Origin: SZUA-430 sp964483585
GTDB lineage: Bacteria; Pseudomonadota; Alphaproteobacteria; Micropepsales; Micropepsaceae
Assembly (NCBI GenBank): GCA_964483585.1
Contig: CAZABH010000011.1
Coordinates: 1-64,000, forward strand
DNA length: 64,000 nt
Direction of reading: 5' to 3'
The notes under the pieces are model-generated. The model had not been told where the DNA came from. It ran no database searches and saw only the letters and a list, made by a program, of their open reading frames with translations. Positions 54,418-63,671 of this stretch are shown here, one piece after another (within the stretch, counting starts at the first letter, position 1; each line of letters opens with the position of its first letter). The translations under genes and the position numbers were made by a program.

Positions 54418-55382
54418 GTCACCGAGAGTGAAATAATACCGGCACAGATCGCCGTGAACATCAGGAGCCCGAGCTCCCGGTTCGAGCGAAACACCGCAAG
54501 GCAGCTATCCGCGCTGCTGATGTCGAGCCGCAAGACCTGCCACGCGAGATGCGCGCCCACCACCAGCATGCCAATCAGGAAGATGAGGCTGAGCCCCGCA
54601 ACGAGGCCTGCCGCCACCAGCAGCAGGAAAGCCAGCCCATAGAACGCGGCCACCCAGCTCTTCGTTGCAGCCCCGAACAGCCGCGCCGTCGAGCGCACGC
54701 CGATCAGCGCGTCGTCATCCTTGTCCTGGTGTGCATAGATCGTGTCATAGCCCAGCGTCCAGAACAGGCAGCCCGCGAACAGCAACAGCGGCGCAAGCGC
54801 CAGCCCGCCCGTCACCGCCGACCAGCCAAGCAGTGCACCCCAGTTGAACGTGAACCCGAGGAACGCCTGCGGCCAGTCGGTGATCCGCTTCATGAAAGGA
54901 TAGATCGCAACCGGCACCAGCGAGGCCGCGCCCAGCCAGACCGAGAAGCTGTTGAGGCTGAGCAGCACCGCAAGGCCTGCAAGCAGTAGCGCCACGAGGA
55001 AGACGACCGCCTCGCGCACGCTGATTTGGCCAGAGGGCAGTGGCCGTCCCGCCGTGCGGGCGACCTTGGCATCGATGTCCCGGTCAACGATGTCGTTGTA
55101 GGTACAGCCCGCCCCGCGCATCACGATCGAGCCGACGGCAAACAGCGCCATAAGGTACAAGATGCCAAGCGCATAGGCTGTGTCCCCGAGAGCTGTCTCG
55201 CTGGCGCCGTGCGGTACAGCCATGAGTATCGACCACCAGCACGGCCACAGCAGCAGCCACACGCCGATGGGCCGATCGGCCCGCATCAGCCGCAGATAGG
55301 GCCGCATGCCAACAGGCGCGGACCTGTCGACCCAGGTCGCGGTCACGGCGTCGGCAGGGCGTGCAGCCTCGTTTGCGCTCAT
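54414..55382 (-). CDS. ubiA: 4-hydroxybenzoate polyprenyltransferase
   Basis: 322 residues from the ATG at 55382 (MSANEAARPAD); the longer frame to 55442 would overlap rsmE and is rejected. The two Asp-rich motifs are CTYNDIVDRDIDAKVARTAGRPL and GYDTIYAHQDKDDD; about eight membrane spans. It joins the polyprenyl tail to 4-hydroxybenzoate in ubiquinone synthesis. It is divergent from rsmE with 46 bases between starts, and its stop overlaps the start of the desaturase gene. Confidence 0.94.
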   Translation of the reverse strand: MSANEAARPADAVTATWVDRSAPVGMRPYLRLMRADRPIGVWLLLWPCWWSILMAVPHGASETALGDTAYALGILYLMALFAVGSIVMRGAGCTYNDIVDRDIDAKVARTAGRPLPSGQISVREAVVFLVALLLAGLAVLLSLNSFSVWLGAASLVPVAIYPFMKRITDWPQAFLGFTFNWGALLGWSAVTGGLALAPLLLFAGCLFWTLGYDTIYAHQDKDDDALIGVRSTARLFGAATKSWVAAFYGLAFLLLVAAGLVAGLSLIFLIGMLVVGAHLAWQVLRLDISSADSCLAVFRSNRELGLLMFTAICAGIISLSVT

Positions 55383-55428
55383 GGCTCCATGTGTTAAGTC
55401 GATTGGCATCCAAGGACAAGGCTCATCC

Positions 55429-56196
55429 ATGCGCGAGCGCAATGACGACCTGACTTATCCCGGCGGCGTGGCGCGGCTTTTCGTCGATGCCCCCCTCGCG
55501 CAGGGGGCCCGCCTCGCCCTCGACGAGGGTCAATCCCACTATCTCGCCCATGTCTTGCGCGCGAAGCCCGGCCAGCGCGTCCGCCTCTTCAATGGCGCGG
55601 ACGGTGAATGGAGCGCCCTCATCCGCGACGTGGCCAAGCGGGGCATAACACTCGAGGTGGAAGGTTGCACCCGGGCGCAAGCCGGCGTCCCCGACCTCTG
55701 GCTCCTGCTCGCGCCCGTGAAAAAGACCCCGCTCGACTACATCGTGCAGAAGGCAACCGAGCTTGGCGTCGCCCGCATCCAGCCCGTGATGACGCGCCGG
55801 ACGATCGTCGAGCGGATCAATACGGACCGTATGTGCGCGAACGCGATCGAGGCTGCCGAACAATCCGAGCGGCTCACCGTCCCCGAAATACCGCCTCCTC
55901 AGCCCCTCGAGCGCGCACTCGCAGGCTGGGAAGCAACGCGTCCATTGGTGTTTTGCGACGAAGCGGGCGAGGCGCGCCCCCTGGCAGAGGCGATAGAAAA
56001 CCATCCAGCATCCCGCTGGGCGTTGCTGACGGGCCCCGAGGGCGGCTTTGCTCCGGAAGAGCGGGCCCATCTACGAAGCCTTCCCTATGTCATTCCAGTG
56101 ACACTCGGCCCGCGCATCATGCGTGCCGATACGGCAGCGCTGGCTGCTATTGCCGTTTGGCAGGCGCTCAAGGGGGACTGGAGCCCGGGCAACTAA
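55429..56196 (+). CDS. rsmE: 16S rRNA (uracil(1498)-N(3))-methyltransferase
   Basis: 255 residues from the ATG at 55429, after an AAGGACAAGG ribosome site. An N-terminal PUA-like domain with HYLAHVLRAKPGQRVRLFNGADGEW is followed by the SPOUT domain with KKTPLDYIVQKATELGV, LLTGPEGGFAPEE and LGPRIMRADTAALAAIA. It methylates U1498 of 16S rRNA. In many relatives rsmE is followed by gshA, as here. Confidence 0.95.
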   Translation: MRERNDDLTYPGGVARLFVDAPLAQGARLALDEGQSHYLAHVLRAKPGQRVRLFNGADGEWSALIRDVAKRGITLEVEGCTRAQAGVPDLWLLLAPVKKTPLDYIVQKATELGVARIQPVMTRRTIVERINTDRMCANAIEAAEQSERLTVPEIPPPQPLERALAGWEATRPLVFCDEAGEARPLAEAIENHPASRWALLTGPEGGFAPEERAHLRSLPYVIPVTLGPRIMRADTAALAAIAVWQALKGDWSPGN

Positions 56197-56281
56197 AGCT
56201 TGCCATGGCATACCCGGACCGCCTACATGCACCCGACAGGGCAATTTTTTTCGTGTAAAGATCAATCCAAAGGAGGCCGAC

Positions 56282-57643
56282 ATGTCCATTCCGCAATCCG
56301 GCGGCGCTCCCATTACATCACGCGATGATCTCGTCGCTTTCCTTGCCGATGGTTGCAAGCCACGCGCAGACTGGCGCATCGGTACAGAGCACGAAAAGTT
56401 CGGCTTCGACCTGAAGACGCTGGCCCCGCTGCCCTATGATGGCAAGCCCGGCGTGCGCGCCATGCTCGAAGGCCTCGAGCGGTTCGGCTGGCAGGCGGTG
56501 CACGAAGGTCCCAACATCATCGGTCTCAAGCAGAAGGGTGCAGCCATCAGCCTCGAGCCGGGCGGCCAGCTCGAGCTCTCCGGCGCGCCCCTGCGCAGCC
56601 TGCACGAGACCTGCGCCGAAACCAACGAGCATCTCGATCAGGTCAAGGAAATCGCGACTGAAATCGGCGCAGGCTATATCGGCCTCGGGTATCACCCGAC
56701 AGCCCGGCTTGAAGATGTCCCCGTGATGCCCAAGGGTCGCTACGGCATCATGCGACGCTACATGCCGCGCGTCGGGGGGCTCGGCCTCGAAATGATGTTC
56801 CGTACCTGCACGATCCAGGTGAACCTCGACTTCGCCTCCGAAGCCGACATGGTCAAGAAGTTCCGCGTCGGCCTCGCCCTGCAGCCCGTCGCAACGGCGA
56901 TGTTCGCGGCTTCCCCCTTCCGTGAGGGGCGCCCGAACGGCTTCCTCTCCTATCGCAGCCACGTCTGGACCGACGTCGACAACGCCCGCGCCGGCATGCT
57001 GCCTTGGGTCTTCGAGGACGGTATGGGCTTCGAGCGTTACGTCGACTATGCGCTCGACGTGCCCATGTACTTCGTATACCGCGACGGCACTTATCACGAC
57101 GTGGCGGGAAAGTCCTTCCGCGACTTCCTCGCCCGAAAGCTGCCGGGCCTCGAGCATGTCGAGCCGACCATGGCCGACTGGGCCGACCACCTGACGACCA
57201 TCTTCCCCGAGGTGCGGCTCAAGAAATTCCTCGAGATGCGCGGCGCCGACGGCGGCCTCTGGCGCCGCATCTGCGCGCTGCCGGCACTCTGGGTTGGCAT
57301 CTACTATGACCAGTCAGCGCTCGACGCGGCTTGGGACCTCGTCAAGGACTGGACGGCAGAGGAGCGCAGCGCCCTGCGCGAGGCTGTGCCGAAGCTGGGG
57401 CTCAAGACGCCCTTCCGCAACACGAATGTCCAGGCGCTGGCCCATCGCATGCTCGAGATCTCCCGCGCGGGCCTGCGTGCGAGGGCGCAGGTCGATGCCA
57501 TCGGCGGCACCGAGGAAGGCTTCATCGAGCCGCTCTTCCAGATCGTCCAGACCGGTCGCACGCGAGCCGAAGACCTGCTCGAGCGTTTCCACGGGCCGTG
57601 GGGCGGCGACGTGACCAGGCTCTTCCACGAGCACGCCTACTGA
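56282..57643 (+). CDS. gshA: Glutamate--cysteine ligase, plant/alphaproteobacterial type
   Basis: 453 residues from the ATG at 56282, preceded by a near-perfect AAAGGAGG ribosome site. WRIGTEHEKFGF is the ATP-grasp-like Glu motif, followed by ISLEPGGQLELSG and MFRTCTIQVNLDF. This family (GCS2) is shared by alphaproteobacteria and plants. It makes gamma-glutamylcysteine, the first step of glutathione synthesis, and could support the glutathione peroxidase in this window. The rest of the glutathione pathway is not nearby. Confidence 0.95.
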   Translation: MSIPQSGGAPITSRDDLVAFLADGCKPRADWRIGTEHEKFGFDLKTLAPLPYDGKPGVRAMLEGLERFGWQAVHEGPNIIGLKQKGAAISLEPGGQLELSGAPLRSLHETCAETNEHLDQVKEIATEIGAGYIGLGYHPTARLEDVPVMPKGRYGIMRRYMPRVGGLGLEMMFRTCTIQVNLDFASEADMVKKFRVGLALQPVATAMFAASPFREGRPNGFLSYRSHVWTDVDNARAGMLPWVFEDGMGFERYVDYALDVPMYFVYRDGTYHDVAGKSFRDFLARKLPGLEHVEPTMADWADHLTTIFPEVRLKKFLEMRGADGGLWRRICALPALWVGIYYDQSALDAAWDLVKDWTAEERSALREAVPKLGLKTPFRNTNVQALAHRMLEISRAGLRARAQVDAIGGTEEGFIEPLFQIVQTGRTRAEDLLERFHGPWGGDVTRLFHEHAY

Positions 57644-57652
57644 CCACGGCTC

Positions 57653-57943
57653 CTACTTCCGGCGCCCGCCAGGTTTCGCCCCGATGGCCTTCACGAGGGC
57701 TGCGTTGATCCGGGTCTGCCAGCCCGGTCCCCGTGCCTTGAAATACGCCAGCACCGCCGCATCAAGGCGCAGCGTGACCTGCACCTTGGCTGTGGCCCCT
57801 TCGGTCGGCCGCCCACGCCGCCGCAACGAGGCCTCGACGATATGCGGCACCACCTCACGCGAGGGACGCGCACGCGCAAAGTCCGCAGCCGTCCACTCGG
57901 GGTTTTCAGGGTCAGTGATACGTCTTGAGGACTTCTTTCGCAT
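57653..57943 (-). CDS. brnA: BrnA antitoxin
   Basis: 96 residues from the ATG at 57943. The C-terminal ribbon-helix-helix-like region KVQVTLRLDAAVLAYFKARGPGWQTRINAALVKAI is typical of BrnA, and the N-terminus contains ITDPENPEWTAADFARARPSREV, the usual toxin-contact segment. It neutralises BrnT and represses the operon. Its start overlaps the brnT 3' end by 32 bases, the normal arrangement. It is convergent with gshA (nine bases apart). Confidence 0.92.
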   Translation of the reverse strand: MRKKSSRRITDPENPEWTAADFARARPSREVVPHIVEASLRRRGRPTEGATAKVQVTLRLDAAVLAYFKARGPGWQTRINAALVKAIGAKPGGRRK

Positions 57944-58208
57944 ATTGTCTTGCTTCCTGCTTGGTAGCTCGCCGCATGGATATGATCCGTGTGACACCAT
58001 CTTCAGGTTCTGTGAACACCACAACATGGAGAGCGCTGCCGAGAGGCCCGACAGCGACCCAGCGCTGCTCGGCGTAGCGTTCCCGCGTGTCTTCGAACGT
58101 GATCGAGTACTCCCACGCGAAGTCCTCGACCGCGGTGAAGTCCACGCCATGCTTGCGCAGGTTCGCTAGCCGCTTGTCTTCATCCCACTCATACACGATC
58201 GCCGCCAA
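57912..58208 (-). CDS. brnT: BrnT toxin (ribonuclease)
   Basis: 98 residues from TTG at 58208, or 94 from GTG at 58196, which starts nearer to the conserved YEWDEDKRLANLRKHGVDFTAVEDF. Other conserved parts are DTRERYAEQRWVAVGPL and RIISMRRATKQEARQYAKE. BrnT is a RelE-like ribonuclease that blocks translation when BrnA is lost. It is the first gene of the pair. The upstream AT-rich stretch (58209-58231, with GTAACAAC and AAATAAC) probably holds the autoregulated promoter. Confidence 0.92.
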   Translation of the reverse strand: MAAIVYEWDEDKRLANLRKHGVDFTAVEDFAWEYSITFEDTRERYAEQRWVAVGPLGSALHVVVFTEPEDGVTRIISMRRATKQEARQYAKEVLKTYH

Positions 58209-58370
58209 TTATGTAACAACAAAATAACCGGCGCGATCCTGCACGCCCCTTGTGGCGCGAGAAGGGCGCAATTGTAACAGCAATGGATGCTGCGCCGACC
58301 CGATTGCACGCCCCCGCGATGTCGTGCCATCGTCAGCCCATCATCACACCCAAGATCATGGAACCAAGTC

Positions 58371-59135
58371 ATGAAGCTGAAGGATCGCATCATCGTCATC
58401 ACGGGCGCCGCCAGCGGCATCGGCCGCGCGATGGCTATCCGCTTTGCAGCCGAGGGCGCAAAGCGCGTGGTCTGTGCCGACATGAACCTCGCCGGTGCGG
58501 AGCAGACGGCAGACCTGTGCGGTGGCGTTGCCTTCCGCGCCGACGTCTCGAAGGAAGAGGACATCCGCATCCTGATCGAGGCAGTCGAGGCCCAGCATGG
58601 CCCCATCGATCTCTTCTGCTCGAACGCAGGCATTGGCATCCCCGGCGGCGAAGAGGTCTCGAATGATGGCTGGCAGAAGATCTGGGACATCAACGTCATG
58701 GCCCATGTCTGGGCTGCACGCCACCTGATCCCGCGCATGAAGGCGCGTGGCGGCGGTTACCTGCTCAACACGGCCTCGGCTGCAGGCCTCCTCTCGCAGA
58801 TCGGCTCGGCGCCCTATGCCGTCACCAAGCATGCAGCCGTGGGCTTCGCCGAGTGGATCGCCCTCACGCACGGCGACGACGGCATCAAGGTCTCCGTCCT
58901 CTGCCCCCAGGCCGTACGCACGGCCATGACGGCCGGCAACGAGGAGGGCGTCGCCTCCATCGACGGCATGATCGAGCCCGCCTCTGTGGCCGACGCCTGC
59001 GTCAGTGCCATCGACACCGAAACCTTCCTGATCCTGCCCCACCCGCAGGTGCTCGACTACATGCGCCGCAAGACAGCCGATTACGGGCGTTGGATTGGCG
59101 GCATGCGCAAGCTGAACCGCGCATATCGGACCTGA
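58371..59135 (+). CDS. SDR family oxidoreductase
   Basis: 254 residues from the ATG at 58371, where the conserved MKLKDRIIVITGAASGIGRAMA begins; the longer frame upstream has no conserved sequence. The cofactor motif is TGAASGIG, the NAG motif is CSNAGIG, and the Ser-Tyr-Lys triad is NTASAAG, Y and K in PYAVTKHAAVG. An acidic residue after the second strand (VCADM) favours NAD. The substrate is unknown. Confidence 0.87.
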   Translation: MKLKDRIIVITGAASGIGRAMAIRFAAEGAKRVVCADMNLAGAEQTADLCGGVAFRADVSKEEDIRILIEAVEAQHGPIDLFCSNAGIGIPGGEEVSNDGWQKIWDINVMAHVWAARHLIPRMKARGGGYLLNTASAAGLLSQIGSAPYAVTKHAAVGFAEWIALTHGDDGIKVSVLCPQAVRTAMTAGNEEGVASIDGMIEPASVADACVSAIDTETFLILPHPQVLDYMRRKTADYGRWIGGMRKLNRAYRT

Positions 59136-59261
59136 ACCACAGAGGTTTGGCGCCTAACCTTAACGCGGCTCCAGGGGGTGACCCGCGAACGCCAACCGGT
59201 CATACTGGTGACTTGGACAAGGGATCGGTCGGGCAGGGGACGCCCGACGGTTCTGGTTTGA

Positions 59262-60434
59262 ATGGGTTTCATGGTCAGCCGCAACGAACACCAACAGCCG
59301 CACGGCAAGGACGCGGAGCCCGAGGGGCTGCCCGCGCAGGGATCCGTGCCAGTCGAGGCCGCGACGCCAGCCCCGTCTTCCGGCACAACCGGCGCCACCC
59401 GTCGAGTACCGGACCTGGCCGAGCGGCTGTTGTCGCTTGTAGAGAGCCGGCCTCTCCTTGCGTTTGCCGTCATCTTCTGCGTGTTGGCAGGTGTGCACCT
59501 TTCCATCATGAATGCGAGCGGGGCGATGTCCGGGATCTTCATTGGCAAGACCCTATTCGTTCTCGATGCGACAGCGCTGGCCGACATGCTCCTTCTGGCG
59601 CTTGTCGCCAGCTGCATGGTCCTGCCGACCCTGCTCACGCGAAGCGGCGTTGATGCCTTTTCCGACACAGCCGGTGCCCTGTCAGCATCAGAGGAAGAAT
59701 ATGAATCAACGCTGGCCATGCTGGCCGAGCCGAACGCCATCGCACGCCTGGTCTTTGGTGGCTTCTGGGCAGCTGTTCTCACGCCCGTGTTCGGAGGCCT
59801 CGTCCAGGCCGGCGTGACGGTTCCGCAGGAGAGTGCCTGGCTTATCACCCTCTGGCTCTACGTCAGGCTCGCTCTGGTGTTTGGCATGCTTGGCTCATGT
59901 CTTGCACACGTCGCGCTGTTGCACTATCGGCTGTCGACGGCTCTCAGCACGCATCTGCGTGTCGACCTGTTTGATCCCTCAGCGCTCGCACCGCTTGCAT
60001 CACACATGCGAGGCTCTATCCTGGTTCTCTCGCTACCTTTGTGGTTGCTCGGTCCAGTTCTCTCTCGGCCGGAAGCGGCGACCGCCAGCGCCACATTGCT
60101 CGGTGCTGGCAGCCTTCTTGTGCTTGTCGCAGGCTTCGGCGGTGTTTGGGGTGCACGCACCGCTATCCGAACTGCCAAGCGCATGGTTCAGGACGAACTC
60201 AATGCGTACTCGCGCGAAATCTGGCGCCGTGCCTACTCGAATGGACGCATTGTCGAAGCCGTCGCACTTCCCGCCATGGCCGGCATGCTGACCATTCGCA
60301 ACCAGATCGGTCGCATGGCCAACTGGCCAGGTGGTTGGTCCAATGTGTTCAAGTGCCTGCTGCTGGCGGCACTGCCCGTCGTGTCATGGTTCGGTCCACA
60401 GGCAATCCAGTCACTGCTGCAGCCCTTCCTGTAA
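59262..60434 (+). CDS. Polytopic membrane protein of unknown function
   Basis: 390 residues that I do not recognise. An N-terminal Pro/Ala/Gly-rich cytoplasmic tail runs to about residue 50. Predicted membrane spans are near 64-83, 105-125, 162-182, 193-222, 250-268, 275-297 and 360-378. An acidic SASEEEYE segment lies at about 141-148, before the third span, and a basic RTAIRTAKRMVQDELNAYSREIWRR amphipathic region at about 299-323. No transporter signature is visible. It is convergent with the next gene, 16 bases apart. The start could be nine bases later (59271). Confidence 0.65.
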   Translation: MGFMVSRNEHQQPHGKDAEPEGLPAQGSVPVEAATPAPSSGTTGATRRVPDLAERLLSLVESRPLLAFAVIFCVLAGVHLSIMNASGAMSGIFIGKTLFVLDATALADMLLLALVASCMVLPTLLTRSGVDAFSDTAGALSASEEEYESTLAMLAEPNAIARLVFGGFWAAVLTPVFGGLVQAGVTVPQESAWLITLWLYVRLALVFGMLGSCLAHVALLHYRLSTALSTHLRVDLFDPSALAPLASHMRGSILVLSLPLWLLGPVLSRPEAATASATLLGAGSLLVLVAGFGGVWGARTAIRTAKRMVQDELNAYSREIWRRAYSNGRIVEAVALPAMAGMLTIRNQIGRMANWPGGWSNVFKCLLLAALPVVSWFGPQAIQSLLQPFL

Positions 60435-60450
60435 CCTGCCACAGCTGACT

Positions 60451-61308
60451 TCAATCCGCATCCGGCGTCGAAGCGATGATGACTGTCTGCTCAAGACCGG
60501 CATCACGATGCTTGAGCGCTGCCTTGTACTTCGGTACCTGCTCCATGGTCAGAATGGCCTTGGGTTCGGTGTACTGCATCACGCCGATGTCATCCCACAC
60601 ACCCGTCATCGGCCCACCCTTTGCCTCAAGGACTGTCTCCTCGACCCGGCCAAAGAACACAAGCCGCCCGCCTGTCCGATAGACGGTCTCCAGCGCCACC
60701 ATCCCATAGCGCGCATAGGCGCGCCGGCCGGACAGGGCGGGTTCCTGGGCCACACCATAGTCCGCCCGCTCGCGATAACGAAAGAAGTTGACCATGGCAG
60801 GCTGATAATCAAGGGGACAGGATAGAAGTTGCGCCACGCTCTCACGTGTCGGCATGGCGTCGATTCTGAAGCCTGCCTGCGCCGGATCGGTTTCGATTTC
60901 GCCCACGGGCATGCGTCGCATGCCGATGTCGTGCAGCAACCGAAGCAGCCCCAGCACCATGACAGGTGGCTTACCAAGACGCACGCGCACGACAAAGGCG
61001 TCCTCCACGTCATTGTCGAGGAACACGGGCAGTTTCGAGTCCCGCGGCGATCCGGCCAGCAGAAGGAAGCGATCCCAGTAGGCATCACCCGCGCCGACAA
61101 AGTTGAAGTTCGCGCTGGCCGCCCATTTCTGCCTGATACCCATCGGAAGGGCCACGCTGCGCCGCGCCACACCTTCGCGAAAACGCAGCGCAACGAACCA
61201 GGCAGGCGCTTCGCCCGAGACCGCGTACACGATCTCGGCCCGCCCCCGCGCCCGGACGAGAAGAACAAGCGCAACAATGATGGCAACAAGCAGCAGGGCA
61301 GGGGTCAT
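60451..61308 (-). CDS. Membrane-anchored protein with DUF1330-like C-terminal region
   Basis: 285 residues from the ATG at 61308, which gives an immediate membrane anchor (residues about 3-18, LLLVAIIVALVLLV); a longer frame to 61347 also exists. The middle part is unrecognised. The C-terminal 115 residues have MVNFFRYRERADY, GGRLVFFGRVEETV, WDDIGVMQYTEPKAILTM and YKAALKHRDAGLEQTVIIAS, which match the layout of DUF1330 ferredoxin-like proteins. A role cannot be assigned. It is divergent from the DUF1993 gene. Confidence 0.6.
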   Translation of the reverse strand: MTPALLLVAIIVALVLLVRARGRAEIVYAVSGEAPAWFVALRFREGVARRSVALPMGIRQKWAASANFNFVGAGDAYWDRFLLLAGSPRDSKLPVFLDNDVEDAFVVRVRLGKPPVMVLGLLRLLHDIGMRRMPVGEIETDPAQAGFRIDAMPTRESVAQLLSCPLDYQPAMVNFFRYRERADYGVAQEPALSGRRAYARYGMVALETVYRTGGRLVFFGRVEETVLEAKGGPMTGVWDDIGVMQYTEPKAILTMEQVPKYKAALKHRDAGLEQTVIIASTPDAD

Positions 61309-61423
61309 GACGCAGGGATCTCTGAGGTTCCACGATCCTCTTCGCACGATTCCGTCCAGCCGGCCATGCCCCCGATACAGTCTTTCATGCTAGAAGGGTA
61401 ATATCCAACCGGAGTGAGTATCC

Positions 61424-61930
61424 ATGTCGTCGAACCTCTATGGCGCCAGCGTCGGCGTATTTGTGCAGTACCTGACCAGCCTTTCGGCCCTGCTGAAGAA
61501 GGCGGAGGCGAGCGCGGCTGCGCGCAAGATCGATCCGCAGGTCTTCGTGATGGCGCGCATAGCCCCCGACATGTTTCCGCTGGTCCGTCAGGTCCAGATC
61601 GCAACCGATCATGCCAAGGGGGCCTCCGCCCGGCTTGCCGGGGTCGACATTCCAGCCTTTGCCGACACCGAGGCGAGCTTCGAGGAGCTCCAGCAGCGCA
61701 TAGCCAAGACCTTGGACTTCATCCGCTCGCTGCCGCGCGAGAAATTCGAAGGTTCTGCCGAGCGCGATGTCACGCTGACACTGGCCGGACAGAAGTTCAC
61801 CTGGACGGGTGCCACCTACCTTCACAACTTCGCCACGCCGAACTTCTTCTTCCACATGACGACCGCCTACAACATCCTGCGCCACAACGGCGTGGATGTC
61901 GGCAAGCGCGATTTCATCGGAGGGCTCTGA
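61424..61930 (+). CDS. DUF1993 family protein
   Basis: 168 residues. SVGVFVQYLTSLSALLKKAEASA, LAPDMF-like IAPDMFPLVRQVQIATDHAKGASARLAG and the C-terminal YLHNFATPNFFFHMTTAYNILRHNGVDVGKRDFIG are the family's conserved parts. It is expected to form a DinB-like four-helix bundle. The function is unknown. It is followed by tandem repeats and a stem-loop before the convergent GMC oxidoreductase. Confidence 0.85.
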   Translation: MSSNLYGASVGVFVQYLTSLSALLKKAEASAAARKIDPQVFVMARIAPDMFPLVRQVQIATDHAKGASARLAGVDIPAFADTEASFEELQQRIAKTLDFIRSLPREKFEGSAERDVTLTLAGQKFTWTGATYLHNFATPNFFFHMTTAYNILRHNGVDVGKRDFIGGL

Positions 61931-61935
61931 CGCAC

Positions 61936-61998
61936 GTCACGGTCCGCGCAGGGCCGTCACGGTCCGCGAAGGATTGTCATGGTCCGCGAAGGCGGACC
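61936..61998. repeat. Three tandem 20-base units ending in a perfect hairpin
   Basis: Units start at 61936, 61956 and 61976, each GTCA(C/T)GGTCCGCG followed by (C/A)AGG and variable bases. The last unit continues into GGTCCGC-GAAG-GCGGACC (61981-61998), a 7-base perfect stem. It lies between two convergent genes, so the stem may terminate both. The hairpin core resembles the GTCATGGTCCGCGAAGGCGGACC repeat type seen between genes in alphaproteobacteria. Confidence 0.8.
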
Positions 61999-62015
61999 AC
62001 CCACCTCTTGCGGCT

Positions 62016-63671
62016 CTAAGCCGCCGCCCGCCCGAGGATCATGTCGCTCGCCTTTTCCGCGATCATGATCGTGGGCGCATTCGTGTTGCCCGAAACAAGC
62101 CGCGGCATGATCGAGGCATCGACCACGCGCAAGCCCTCGATGCCATGCACGCGCAGCTGCGGATCGACGACCGCGCGTGGCCCATGGCCCATCTGGCACG
62201 TGCCCACCGGATGATAGATCGTGGCGCCCGCTCCCCGGGCAAAGGCCAGGAACTCGGCATCCGTCTTCACGCTGTCCCCGGGTGTAAGCTCTGACTGCAC
62301 GTAGGGCGCAAGAGCCCTCTGGTTCGCGATCTTGCGCGCCCACTTCAGGCCTGCAACGATGACTTCCTGGTCCAGCGGGTCGCTCAGGTAATTGGGCATG
62401 ATCGCCGGATAGACAGAAGGATCTGGCGACTTGATGCGGATCCAGCCGCGGCTTTCCGGGCGCACCTGGCAGGGCGCGATCGTGAGGCCCGGCGCGGTCT
62501 CAAGTTCCATCGAACCCTCCGCGGCAAGTTTCCCCGTGTCGACGGTCGCCGGCAGGATGTGGTACTGGATATCAGGCGAGACGAGGTCCGGGCGTGACTT
62601 CACGAAGGCCGCGATATGCGCGGCCGACAGCGTCAGCAACCCCTTGCGCTGGAACAGGTACTTGAACGCCTCACGCACGAAGGGCAGGCCGCGGCTCGTC
62701 TCGTTGATCGAGATCGTTCCGGGCTTCAGCCGGAACGTGGCGCCGACAACATAATGATCCTGCAGGTTCTCGCCCACGCCCGGAAGTTCATGGACCACGG
62801 CGATGCCATGCGACTGCAGCAGGCCGCCCGCACCAATACCCGAGAGTTGCAGCAGTTGCGGAGAGTTGATCGCCCCGCCCGCAAGGATCACCTCGCGGCG
62901 CGCCCGCGCCGAAACCATCTTGCCCGCCTGCGCATAGACCACGCCTGTGGCCTTGCGCCCCTCGAGCACCACGCGCTGCGCAAGCGCCCGCGTTTCCACC
63001 TTCAGGTTGGGGCGGTTCATCGCGGGGTGCAGATAGGCGACCGCCGCCGACTGGCGCAGCCCGTTCTTCACCGTCAGCTGGTAATAGGTGGCACCTTCCT
63101 GGCTCTCGCCATTGACGTCGGTGTTCCGGGGAATGCCCGCTTCCGCGCAGGCCTCAATCACGGCATCCGAGATCGGATGGCGCTCAGTGACGTCCGAGAC
63201 ATTCAGCGGCCCGCCTGTGGCATGCCAGCGATCCGCGCCGCGTTCCTGGTTCTGCGAGCGGCGGAAATAGGGGAACACGTCTTCCCAACTCCACCCCTCG
63301 CAACCCAGTTGTCGCCAGCCGTCGTAGTCGGCCTGCTGTCCGCGGATGTAGAGAAGCCCGTTGATCGACGATGATCCGCCCAGCACCTTGCCGCGCGGCC
63401 ACAGATGAACGCGCCCGCCCGAGCCGGGATCCGGCTCGGTCGGGAACAGCCAGTTGACGTTTGGATCCTTCAGCGTCTGCGCATAGCCGACGGGAATATG
63501 GATCATCAGGTTCGACATGAACTGCGAAGGCTCCTTCAGGGGCCTGTCGTCGCCCCCGGCCTCCAGCAGCAGCACAGTAGTCTTCGCGTCTGCCGAAAGC
63601 CGGTTGGCCAGCACGCAGCCGGCGCTGCCCGCGCCGACGATGATGAAATCGAACTCTCTGGTCTCGCTCAT
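62016..63671 (-). CDS. GMC family oxidoreductase (choline dehydrogenase-like)
   Basis: 551 residues from the ATG at 63671, after AAAGGA; the longer frame upstream is not conserved. The FAD-binding motif is FIIVGAGSAGCVLANRLS, followed by LWPRGKVLGGSSSINGLLYIRG, and the C-terminal active-site region has YHPVGTCQMG and GLRVVDASIMPRLVSGNTNAPTIMIAEKASDMI. It oxidises an alcohol using FAD. Choline specificity cannot be claimed because no betaine-pathway genes are adjacent; an alkanol or polyether alcohol is possible. Confidence 0.88.
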   Translation of the reverse strand: MSETREFDFIIVGAGSAGCVLANRLSADAKTTVLLLEAGGDDRPLKEPSQFMSNLMIHIPVGYAQTLKDPNVNWLFPTEPDPGSGGRVHLWPRGKVLGGSSSINGLLYIRGQQADYDGWRQLGCEGWSWEDVFPYFRRSQNQERGADRWHATGGPLNVSDVTERHPISDAVIEACAEAGIPRNTDVNGESQEGATYYQLTVKNGLRQSAAVAYLHPAMNRPNLKVETRALAQRVVLEGRKATGVVYAQAGKMVSARARREVILAGGAINSPQLLQLSGIGAGGLLQSHGIAVVHELPGVGENLQDHYVVGATFRLKPGTISINETSRGLPFVREAFKYLFQRKGLLTLSAAHIAAFVKSRPDLVSPDIQYHILPATVDTGKLAAEGSMELETAPGLTIAPCQVRPESRGWIRIKSPDPSVYPAIMPNYLSDPLDQEVIVAGLKWARKIANQRALAPYVQSELTPGDSVKTDAEFLAFARGAGATIYHPVGTCQMGHGPRAVVDPQLRVHGIEGLRVVDASIMPRLVSGNTNAPTIMIAEKASDMILGRAAA

